Positions 43,562 through 53,500 of a stretch of DNA of 64,000 nucleotides are shown here, in pieces. The notes under the pieces are model-generated. The model did not search any database, was not told the DNA's origin, and worked only from the letters and a program-made list of their open reading frames with translations. Made by a program: the position numbers and the translations under genes. Source of the stretch: Phialophora verrucosa (taxonomy: Eukaryota > Ascomycota > Eurotiomycetes > Chaetothyriales > Herpotrichiellaceae); NCBI GenBank assembly GCA_002099365.1, contig MSED01000003.1:3534001-3598000 (forward strand), written 5' to 3'. Within the stretch, counting starts at the first letter, position 1. Every line of letters begins with the position of its first letter.

Positions 43562-45400
43562 AGAATACAATGGTTCCGTTCAGGGGTTTGGAACAGTGTG
43601 CATTTCAAGAATACGGATATTGTGGGGCGATGCATGGTGACATGATGTTGTAGTCGGCAGTGGAGTGATATCCGATGTGTGGTCGGCGGTTAGTACAGTA
43701 AGTATAGAACGATCGTGGCAAGGAAAGTGTGTCGGAACGAACTTGAAGTTGCTTAGAAGTACAGTACGTCTATTGTAATAGGCAGGATTGCATCTGTGTG
43801 AGGGGTCTAGTTGAATAGAGACAATCCATAGATGTAGGAGTGGTGATAACTTGAAGCCTCACGTTGACAACTTGTTGTACATGCTATGTGTCTGACTGCA
43901 TAGTAGGACATAGAATCCGTTCATACTTCATGGCCGAAGGTACATCACCGTGTACAACGAGTCAGGCAGGCGTGAGAGAATCCGTCGACGCTCCTTATAG
44001 TACAAGCGACCCAGGATCCCCTTCGCCAGGTGCAGAGCACACATAGACAACGCTAGCGCACTAAACCTAACTAGGCATCTTTTGTGCTCTGCTTAACGTT
44101 GAACATGGCCACCATGCTAAACTCAATCAGGCGACTTTCGTATAGCGTTTCAAGTTGGCGGTTTAGAATCTGAATTCTTGCTATAGGGAGGCTGTATTAA
44201 CTTAGTTTTAGATACTACCTATATACCTCCCTTCTCCTAGCGTGCTAGTTTCACATACGGCGGCCGATAGAACGGAGGAGAAGATGTATCATAGAGCTAA
44301 TTCCCATCTGGCTATCGATAGACACTTAAAGACACGAATAGAATATAAGGTGTTCGCATGTGTAGAGTAATGTATATAGTACTGTAGTGCTCATCCCGTC
44401 TAGTCATTCACGATAAGCGCCTCAGATCACCCCTAGATCACCTAGCACACTACCAGGAGAGCTACTAGTATATTATACTATACAAGACGGAATGTCGTAT
44501 ACACAACCTAGTTATTAATTCTTAAACCATGTTCCTTATAATCAGTGTTCTTCCCATAGACGACAAGCGTTATATGCTTCAGGTCCCTCGTGTTGTTTAC
44601 TATGTATGTGTACATACCTACCTAGTAGGTGAAGTTCAGACCTGAAACCCCAGCGCGAACCGTGATAACTTGAAGCTCGCGAGCACCTCCTTAGCTTTTC
44701 ATCGGAAATGGCATACATAATGTACCCAGCTGATGTCTGAGTATGTTGAAAAGGCACTAACTGTACTGAGTACACGCTCACGACCGTCAGGACAATCTTC
44801 GATCTGCCATCAAATTTGATGCAATGCGGTGAATACTTTACGGCGGTCGCTAGATGGCCAGGATCCTAAGCCAAGGAACGGCCGTCCAAGCTGTGCGATG
44901 CATGTTTGCGCCTGGCGAGCGCGTCTCACACGGGAAGAGTAGGTGTACACAAAATTATAATGTTCCCGTCACACTTCTGTCTGGTCAAGCTTGCAAGACC
45001 CGCGGCGGTTTCGGCGATTCCTGATTTCCCGCATTTGCCGCCTGCAGCGCAACAGGGTGATTTTTGCCATGTTGGAGCCCTGCCGCGGTCGTGGAGAGCC
45101 TCTGTACGTCGGTTCAATAGATGCCAGCCGATCACGTTGTCCTCAGCATGGTGTCGTGTCTGAACTGAGAACTTTCGGGCCACTGGATCGTTTGCAACGA
45201 CTGTCCCTGGCCGTTGTGTTGATGGACAATACATACATACATAGTAGGGAACACCATCGATCAGAGGCTTAGCAAACGAAGAGAGCTGCATGCATGCAAT
45301 AAACGACTGACCTTAGGTCAGTGAAAAGTAGGCGGCTTTATACATGTCCTAGTATCTTGTAGCTCTTACATGACCTGTGCCTGGGCTCACTTTCCAGAGA
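43562..45400. other. AT-rich, gene-poor island next to the catabolic cluster
   Basis: About 1.8 kb with no supported gene. From about 44050 to 44560 the base composition turns visibly AT-rich, with many CTAG, TATA and TAGTATATTATACTAT-like stretches and few ORFs, unlike the rest of the window. It may be the remnant of a degraded (possibly RIP-mutated) repeat. No terminal repeats or transposase could be recognised. Confidence 0.4.
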
Positions 45401-47687
45401 CTATAGAAAAGTGTCTTCCCAATCGTGTAGAAATCCTCCGTTGGATGTCTGGAAGAAGCCTTTGTAGAAGTCGGTGTCGGGCTCCAGACCATCGCCCCCG
45501 GCCATCCAATCTGTCTCGTCGAACGGCGGCAACCTCTCCGCCATATTATCCTGCGCCTGTGGAATTGATGATGCTTCATCTACTTGCGAGGAAGGATTGG
45601 GATGTTGCACGGACATTGTGTACGCCGGCTGTGCAGATGTCTCTATGCGAAGATCGGATCCCGCGACAGGATCTGGTGGTGCATCATTAGCGTTCGTCAA
45701 ACGGCTCATTTGCAAGGCCAATGCGTCCTGTGAGGTTCGACCGAGGGCGCCTTTCACTATCAGATCCCACTTTGGACATAACTCGTAAGGGATCATGTCG
45801 AAGAACGACAGTTGTTCCGAAGTGATGTCCAAATCTTCGTGGTTCTGTTTGGATTGTTGGCTGCGCATGCTGGAACTGACGAGGCTGCTCAAGATCCTCA
45901 GCGCCCGCTTCGCCGAGTGCCATGTTTTGCTTAGCTCTTGTAACGAACTGCGAATTATCGCCAATTCAGATTTGGTCGTCTCCTGCAGCGGGGCGGAACC
46001 GTAGCACCAAATCTGCGGCAGGGCAGCAACCCGGAGGTGGAAAATGGCGATGGACCCCATATATCGAAGCTGGTCCCTGGCGAGGAAATCTTCGAAGATT
46101 CGCGCCACGCAAGATGCAGCGAGAATGGCTGCCGCCGAGGCGCGACTCCCACACCGGACAGGGCCGTGAAGAATCGAGACGGTCGTGAAGTAGATCAGGT
46201 ACAGTTGCCGCACTTCGAAGTCGTAGTCGACAGCGTTGTCGAGCCTGAGGGTGCTGCTGAGCCCGCGGATCCATTGATGAAGCGAGCGGCCCACCTCGAT
46301 CCGCGATGAGTAAAGGCGGCCGCCGTTCAAAGCCTGCTCGCATTGGCCGAGGATGGAGCAAATATCAACATATGCGACAAAGAGCTGGGCGTTCTTGTTA
46401 TCCTGAGGAAAGTCGGCCACCTTCGGCAAGCAGATGTTGCATTCAGCCAAATTGATGGCCCGAGGACGACCATGCGCCACGGATAGGATGCAGTCTCGTG
46501 CCTGGGAGTAGAATAAATCAGTCCATCGCTAAATGCTGTAGGTTGCGCGCATGATGAATGACAGAGGAAGCAACGTACGAATAGTGTCCAGAACAGCCTT
46601 CGCCTCAATTTGCAGTCCTGCCACCTAGGATCCGGCTCGCGATGCAAGCCCACTTGGACCGCCAAAGCCACTGCAATCCTCAACCAGAAGCTGCCAGAAT
46701 GAATAGAAACATGTTCCGGCCCACTTGGATTATACCACTGAATGAGACAGAGTGCTGATATCGCCTTGAGCGGGTTTGGCTCGAACTCGGCAAAGAATAG
46801 GGCTTTGGTGCGATTATAGAAAGCGGCAGTGTCGCTGGAACGCTGTCTGGACGACTGCACCCGACTTCCTGCGAGGAAGACGGCTTGGGTCAAGAGCAAG
46901 GAAGGGCCATCCATGGCTGAGGGAGACCGAGGAACAGGATGGCTATCGAGCTGGAGATCTTCAATCTTTACCAGCGGCATCCAAGGACTGCAGTAGCAGA
47001 AGAAGTTGTTGATGAGGCCATCCCGAAGGGCCCGAGGTGGCATTTCAAATGCCTTGAAGAGGTGGAGGTATGCGAGGTCTTCCTCAGCTCTCGAGCTCTT
47101 TGGGACGAAATCCCGGGCGCAGTTTTCGCCGGTGCTAAATTCGCCTGGTAGATACTCTGGTCGACCAACGTAGGCGATGCTGTTTCCTAGCGAGGATGAC
47201 GGGCTCGCGCCGTTGGCGTTGATTGAACCACTCCGTGCTTCGAAACTGGTCGCTGGCTGCGTTTCAAGAAACTCGCTCGAGTTGTTGTCCATTGTCGGAG
47301 TCGTACTTGATGGGCGATTGTTGTCGGCTGTAGGGTCTGGGACCACCGAACTCAACCGTTGAACATAGGAGCTCTGTGTACGACCCTCGTTGCGATATCT
47401 TTTTCTTCGATGTGGCCTGGGCGGACAAGTTGTCATTAGTTCAAGAGTCCGTATGTCAACCCAGAATAGAGCATGCCAACAAGCACTCTGTTTTGTGAAA
47501 TCGACAAGTCGAACAAGGTCCTTCCCCGAGCACCAAGTCACACCGGATCTGCAAGATTTGGATAAGCTTTCCTCTGTGGGACACGACTAGAAATCGACAG
47601 ACGTACTTTTCTCTTATTACATGCAATGCAAGCCTGCCTGCTTCTTTTTTCGGGCCGCTGGGCTCCCTCGTCTGCTCTCGAATCCAT
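45401..47687 (-). CDS. Zn(2)Cys(6) transcription factor with fungal_trans domain, CTF1/FarA-FarB-like
   Basis: Probable regulator of the adjacent peroxisomal genes; cutinase factor CTF1 and Aspergillus FarA/FarB of this style control fatty-acid catabolism. Four exons: 47687-47607, 47548-47481, 47416-46579 and 46501-45401, giving 695 aa. The start at 47687 (MDSRADEGAQRPEKRSRQ) leads into CIACNKRK, an intron, then IRCDLVLGEGPCSTCRFHK and TEC, completing the Cys6 cluster, followed by the basic PHRRKRYR. The middle-homology domain shows GLINNFFCYCSPWMPLVK, AVFLAGSRVQSS, FYNRTKALFFAEFE, LCLIQWYNPSGPEHV, RRRLFWTLF and ARDCILSVAHGRPRAIN. The donor of intron 2 (GTTGGC) is weak, so that junction is the least certain. 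It is divergent from the first enoyl-CoA hydratase across about 890 bp. Confidence 0.87.
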
Positions 47688-48579
47688 TTGAAAGGCTCAG
47701 GATTGCGAACTCCTTCCGTGGGAATCTCGCGGCCTCCAACTAACAGGCTCAGGGGATGAAGGTTAGTGGTCTTCTTCAGCAATCGATCGCAAAATCAGAG
47801 GCGGTGTGAGCTTGTTTGAGGCAGGATATAGAGGCTCGGAAGGGAGAGATCAGATCAGAAGACCAGTCTTTCCTATCTATCCTCCCAGCACCAACGGGTG
47901 GTGTTCCGGACAACAACGGGGACCAACCCCGCACATTTCATTCATCCCCGTAGATACCCCTCAGCCCCCGGGCGAGGATGGGCATCGGAATGGAGCAAAG
48001 TATGGTCCTCGTAACGAATTGATCCACAGGCTGCTTCTCTTGACGAGCTTTGGGAGTGCAGGAACTCGCGTCCAGCCCAACAATGATCAAAGACATCTGC
48101 CACCGTTTGAAGAGCCATGTACAAAACAATGCTCTCATATACTTTCGGCCAATGCTGCTGCTCAGGTCCTCGACTGGGTCGATTGTGTTCGAATGATGCC
48201 GACCTGATCATCACGAAAACATGGCCTACCTTGGGTCCAGGGCGGTCACCATAGGATCCTGTGAGTGAGGACTGGTCTGCCTTTGGGACTCTTATTGTAC
48301 TGGGACAACGACGCGTCAAGCCGCGAACCAGCAACTGTGGTGCCATCCATTTGATCGAAAGGTTGTGCCGGACCACGGCAAAAAGGCTGTAGCCATTCCC
48401 AAGTCCCCGATACTGGAACAGCCGAGGAAGCCGTGGCGTCGATTCGAGTATAATACAGACTCCGTAGTAGAGACCTGTTCGAGGGCCTGGCTACCTACGT
48501 CCCCCTTTGAATCACTTAGAACTATCTTCTCATATACCTGGGAGCAAGCCTGACTTTCCAGGCAGGATCGTTAGACATC
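47688..48579. promoter_or_regulatory. Divergent promoter: transcription factor / first enoyl-CoA hydratase
   Basis: About 890 bp between the divergent starts. One CCGAGG (48422-48427), the reverse complement of the CCTCGG core bound by Aspergillus FarA/FarB, lies about 155 bp before the hydratase ATG. Only a single copy was seen, so this is weak support. Confidence 0.4.
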
Positions 48580-49656
48580 ATGCCGGGGAAGTACCAGGAT
48601 ATCATTGTCGAGGTGAAGAGCAAGATCGGAACCATCAAGGTGCGTACCATTTAACGCTCAAGGCAGCCCATGATTCATTCTCACACTTGCCCCTAGTTCA
48701 ACCGTCCAGGTCGCTCAATGCATTTGGAGGTCGCCTCATTCTCGATACGATTGCCGCTTTTCGAGAGCTCAATGAGCACCCGGACACAGTATTCACGGTC
48801 TTGACCGGCGAGGGACGGTTCTTCTCTGCCGGAGCGGATGTCAAAGGCAAGTCTGGGCCTCCCTCCTTCCGCTGGCAGTTCTCATCTGCGGCTCTGACAT
48901 TTCGTGCAGACGACTCCAAACGAAACTTGGGTCCGTTCGAGAATAAAGCAGAGAAGAAAGTCGCTTACATGCAGAGATTTGCCGACGGTCTGTGAATGTC
49001 AGCTAATGGTCCCGGCATAAACCATTTTAACTCGTCAATGTAGGCCAAGAATTACTGCGCTCTATGGTTGACCACCGAAAAGTCTTTGTCCTTGCCCTTA
49101 ACGGGCCCGCCGTCGGCGGCGGCGCAACCTGGTTCCAAGGCGTGGCCGACATTGTCCTCGCCGCCGAGGGCGCCTATCTGCAAGCTCCCTTCAGCGCGCT
49201 GGGCCTCGCACCAGAGGGTGGGAGCACAACGCTCTTTACACAATCGATCGGCATCCACAAATCCAATGAAATGCTCATTTTCGGACGGCAGGTGTCGGTA
49301 GAAGAACTAAAAGATTGGGGTTTAGTGAACCAAGTGTTCCCAAAGGAGGGGTTCCACGACTCGGTTAGGAAGTATCTTGAGGCTCAGCTCGAGGTCAACG
49401 ATGGCAATAGTATGATGGAGGCCAAAAGGCTACAGAACGCGTCATTGAGAGACACGAGGATCTTAGCGGTGTACAATGCCATCGAAGCCCTGGCGGAGAG
49501 GTTCGTGGACGGGGCGCCCATCGAACGGTTTGCGGCGAAAAAGGGGCTACTTGAATGTGAGTTGTCCAACTGCCAGACTGCAGTCATTCTGGAGAATCAA
49601 ACCTGCTAATCTTCTTGGGTGGCAAAGCGAAATCGAGGAACAAGAGCAAGCTTTGA
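48580..49656 (+). CDS. Peroxisomal enoyl-CoA hydratase/isomerase (crotonase family), C-terminal SKL, with an apparent 1-nt deletion
   Basis: Crotonase-fold enzyme, likely enoyl-CoA hydratase or delta3,delta2-isomerase. Exons: 48580-48639, 48697-48846, 48910-48987, 49044-49556 and 49628-49656. Exon 1 gives MPGKYQDIIVEVKSKIGTIK and exon 2 begins FNRP. One base is then missing (about 48706-48708): the family-like continuation SLNAFGGRLILDTIAAFREL lies one frame away. After that: TVFTVLTGEGRFFSAGADVK (oxyanion hole), LALNGPAVGGGATWF (second oxyanion element), APFSALGLAPEGGSTTLF (Glu-containing motif) and SNEMLIFGRQVSVEELKDWG. Intron 2 is GC-AG (GCAAGT...GTGCAG). The last 29-nt exon ends RNKSKL, so the enzyme carries a PTS1. 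Restored length would be about 276 aa, normal for the family. The break is either an assembly error or a young pseudogene. Confidence 0.82.
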
Positions 49657-49843
49657 ACAATCTAACCCTTGACGGCTTACCCACATCCTATGTTGGAAAT
49701 ATCCGGGAGAAGATACGGCAGTCGGGTAGTGGTGGCAAACGCCCATCGATGTCCATGCAAAAGCTGTCCTGGGTTGGAGTAAGAGGTAATATGCTGCTAT
49801 CATTACGCAACACTGCTAGGGCGTCATGTATCGATGATGGCTG

Positions 49844-51816
49844 CTATAATCTTGCCACTTGGTCAAAGCTAAACAGATTTCGTCCACTATGCCCATCATT
49901 CCTCACGAAACCCTCCCTGCCAATAGGCTCTATTGTTGTGCTGCAGAGTTGTTTCAGGGTATTATCGTCGGCATGGTTAGCCACAAATCGATGGCCGTTG
50001 CTCTTAAGTCGGCCGACTATGTACCCACGGAATGGTTTATACTCGCGGTTGAAGTCGACCGTGTACGTCTAAATCTCATGAAGTGAGTTGGTGAGTTGAG
50101 AGGACCACATGGACGCATTTACCTCAACGATTGCCTCTCCATCTGCTTCGTCCGCGATAGCGGGAGCCCGCGCGTCTGTAAGGACTTCCGGAAGCGGTGG
50201 TTGGTCAGGATACGGCGTTCCATCACGGCGAGGCTGAGTGGATAGGAGTACGACTTGTTGATAGGTCATTATGCCGCCATTTGCAAGAACGAGCCCTGTG
50301 CAGCCTTTGCCGGCACGGAGCGATCGAACCATCTCCGTCAATGACTGATACAAGAATTTGTGAGTGAAACTGGAACCATATTTGCCCCAGACGAGCTGAG
50401 AATTTGAGCTGCCTCTCTTACATGCATAGCGTAGTTGTTACCAGCACCACCGAAAAAGGTCAAGCCGCCGAGCAGTGTTACTGCGCGCGAAGGGTCGGGG
50501 ATTGAGAGTCCGAGATGATGGGAGGCCAGCTTGGGAACGATAGGAAAACAGCTGTAATAATTTCTTAGCTCGCTCGATCCAATTCACTCAACATAGGGCC
50601 CACTAACGAGTAGATATCGTAGAGGTCGATATCCTCCTTGCTCACTCCAGATGCTTCGATCGCAGCATCCAACGACCTCGAGATAGATGGGCTCGAATAA
50701 AAATTTGGACGCTCCCAAACTGCCGCACGGAAAGCATCAGTAATGGCCATCTCGGCTGCAGGAGGCTGATCGGATCCTACAGTTGAGGCTATCTCGCGTA
50801 CCCGCGCCTCCCAGGGCGTATATCCACTTGTCCCTTCGGATTCCCATCTCAGCTGCGTACTCGGCGGACGTCAAAAGGACCGCGGCACTGATATTGACCT
50901 GATTCATGGCGTTCATCAACAGAGGGTCTAGGTCAGTCAGGAAAGCCTGTTCCGAGTAGTGGTGGGAGGGGAGGCTTACATGGAAAAGATATCATCCGGT
51001 TCCTCTCTGTGACCGTCTTTATCGACCTTGCATCCTCCGAGTTACCATAGAACCAAGCATTCGGGTTCTTCGCGGCGATTTTGGCGAATTGTCCGTACAG
51101 GTCGGCCGACTCATCGTTATTCTGCTGAATGGTTTGTTCGCGGTGGGCCCTGAACCCGTTTTCGTAAAGTGGATAACATTGGACCGGAGCCCCAATGTCA
51201 TGGAGCCCTCCCAGGTCTGCGCTTTCTTAGCTTAGGCGCAAGCCCCCTGCTGGCCGCGAGAGCTTACTCTTTGCCAATTCGCGGGTGGTAGGGTCTTCGG
51301 CCTTGTGAACTTCCCTGTCAATCTTCGTCCAGCCGGGAGGCGGCATCCGTTTGTTCGCGAGACATGCTCTTACTACACCACGTCAGCAATCCAAGACAAT
51401 ACACAGGGCTTATGAATTCCTCAAATACGCGATGCCAGCGCCTCGCCGCCTGTCAAAACAGCAACTTTAGATTGTCCAAGGGATATGCGGCGTGATGCTT
51501 GGTCGAAAAACAAGGCCGGTGTGCTCCCTGAGTTGTATGAATGCTGATGCTTGCGTTTCGGCTTAATATTAAGCTCTCCACTGAGAAGGCTCGGGATGTC
51601 GGGGTAAGGCCATGTCCAACAACGGACGACGTCAATGCTGTCAATGCTCGATTGCAGGTTTGTGGCACCTGGGGAATCGAGACCAGTATCTTCAACAGCA
51701 CTCTTAATGGCCCGAATCATAAGCTCGACGGGTTCGATCGCATCCTCCACTTTCGTGGATCGATTGATAGCATCACCGACGCCGACTACCACCGGAGTGA
51801 ATCTGGGACCTTGCAT
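49844..51816 (-). CDS. Thiolase-like protein (TLP1/lipid-transfer type), C-terminal ARL
   Basis: Thiolase-superfamily protein of the 'acetyl-CoA acetyltransferase-like' group with an extra C-terminal domain. Eight exons: 51816-51429, 51369-51268, 51216-50980, 50927-50781, 50719-50608, 50551-50422, 50344-50123 and 50068-49844, giving 520 aa. Hallmarks: FTPVVVGVGDAINRSTKVED, IDVVRCWTWPYPDIPSLLSG, KVAVLTGGEALAS, MPPPGWTK, YPLYENGFRAHREQ, KWIYALGGAGTRDS then NFWERPNFYSSPSISRSLDA, CFPIVPKLASHHLGL, GGLTFFGGAGNNYAMH and YTVDFNREYKPFRGYIVGRL. Where classical thiolases have the nucleophilic Cys this protein has YNSGSTPALFFDQASRR with no Cys, and the usual His/Cys pair of the second half is not obvious, so ordinary thiolysis is doubtful. 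It ends FDQVARL, a PTS1 variant. An upstream in-frame ATG (51867) is possible. Divergent partner: the second hydratase. Confidence 0.88.
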
Positions 51817-52268
51817 TGTTTGGCCAGTGAGGAGTTTCTTCAGAAGGTAACTGCAAAATGGATGCACGGAGAATAGCTAAGGAATTCCATGCGTCTCCTC
51901 TTCCTGAAGGCTTCCTTGGAGGACGTTAAAGAAGCAAATTGCCGTATTGTCATCTTGGCAAAGTTGGCTTGCGAAGAGGTGTCTCGATTGACACTCCCGT
52001 GTGAAGTGCAGCAGGACTGACTAGGCAATTCGGCACATTCGGTTCCCTCTAAGCCACCGGTCCAAAAGTTTCGGCATATTGGAAGAATCCACTTTAAATG
52101 ATCTAGTCTATGTCAAATCTCTGGCTATGCGAAATTGTATCGGCAGGTCGACGGCCGTGGGAGAAGAAAAGCAAAGTCGTTTTCAACTCAGAGCCCTCAC
52201 ATGCAAGTGATTATTCTGAGGCATTTCACAGACCCTATCTGGCAGTATCTATCTTGTCCCGGTTAACC
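51817..52268. promoter_or_regulatory. Divergent promoter: thiolase-like protein / second enoyl-CoA hydratase
   Basis: About 450 bp. Several CGG/CCG triplets lie between about 52027 and 52075, including a CGG-N6-CGG direct repeat (CGGCACATTCGG), a plausible Zn2Cys6 site. This is inference only. Confidence 0.4.
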
Positions 52269-53290
52269 ATGAGTCAGCCCCATTTCATCATTCCACCTCC
52301 GGAAACGCCAGGATGCCTTCTGACCTATCCAGCGCCTTACGTCCTGCTGCTAACCATCAATCGTGAAAAGGCCATGAACAGTATACCTTTTGCGGTCCAC
52401 TGGGCCATGGCCGCTGTGTGGGATTGGTTCGACAGCGAGCCCAGCTTGCGAGCTGCAGTCATTACAGGGGCCGGCAAGAAAGCATTCTGCGCAGGGCAGG
52501 ATTTGATTGAATTAGGGAAGAGGAAGAAGAATGACGACCCGAGGAAATATATTTATCCCAAAAGCGGCTTCGCCGGCATCAGTCGCAGGTACGGGAAAAA
52601 GCCAATCATCGCGGCTGCAAATGGATATGCGCTCGGTGGAGGGTTCGAGATACTTTTGAATTGGTGAGTACCGGTCCTTTATCTTGTGAATCCTCTCTCT
52701 TTTGGCCATCCGGCACGACGAGAGAATCCCTGGGTTTCTCACATCAAGAACTTGTTTTGAGGTCGGGTATACTCCCAGGACTGTATTTGCATAACCCTGA
52801 GCCCTTGCTTGCCACTGGAGGCGGAAACACTCTCTCACAGAATGCTAGTGACATGGTCATTGCTTCGCCCACCGCCTCATTTGGGCTTCCTGAAGCCTCT
52901 CGTGGCATATTCGCCGGCGCGGGTGGCCTTCCTCGGCTGATGCACATTGTCGGACCATTCGTTGCTTCCGAAATCGCCTTGACGGACCGCCGTCTCACAG
53001 CTCAAGAAGCTCTGCGCTACAATCTGATCAACAAAATCAGCAGCACACCTCAGTCATGCGTGGATGAAGCTGTCAAGCTGGCAATGAAGTGCGCAGATAT
53101 CAGTCCTGACTCCGTCATCGTAACGAGGGCAGGCATGAAAGAGGCCTGGGAGACCGGGAGTGTTGAGAGATCAGTTCAACTCGTAGATGACAGGTATCGA
53201 AAAGCCTTGTACGAAGGCGAGAACTCAACAGAGGGCCTGAGAGCTTTTGCTGAGAAGAGAAAGCCAAACTGGGTGGCTAGCAAGCTGTGA
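52269..53290 (+). CDS. Peroxisomal enoyl-CoA hydratase (crotonase family), C-terminal SKL
   Basis: Crotonase-fold hydratase. Exon 1 is 52269-52663 and exon 2 52849-53290, giving 278 aa. The start MSQPHFIIPPPETPGCLLTY is an in-frame ATG at 52269. Motifs: LLLTINREKAMNSIPF, RAAVITGAGKKAFCAGQDLIE (first oxyanion hole), KPIIAAANGYALGGGFEIL (second) and VIASPTASFGLPEASRGIFA with the catalytic-region Glu/Pro, then EIALTDRRLTAQEALRYNLI. It ends KPNWVASKL, a canonical PTS1. Splicing to the TAG ending at 52848 gives the family sequence LLNCDMVIASP. A CAG eight bases earlier would create TGA exactly at the junction. The intron (185 nt) is about three times the local norm. Confidence 0.92.
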
Positions 53291-53500
53291 ATGCTTCTCA
53301 GAATACAAAAGTCCCCAGAAGAATTCGAGACTTAATTCAAGAACCGAAAACATAGATGTCAACTCTAGCAGATCGTGGACCGTCGCCTCATCTTGAAACA
53401 TGGACCCCGGATCCTGTCGTGTCGGTATGAAGAACCAAATGTGTCTCTTGCGTTGCCTCTGGCCAGCATTGATGCCTGAACACCCTGAACGGGTATTTCA
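53291..53500. other. Convergent 3' region between the second hydratase and the nitronate-monooxygenase-like gene
   Basis: Only 210 bp between the two stop codons. No gene. Confidence 0.5.
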
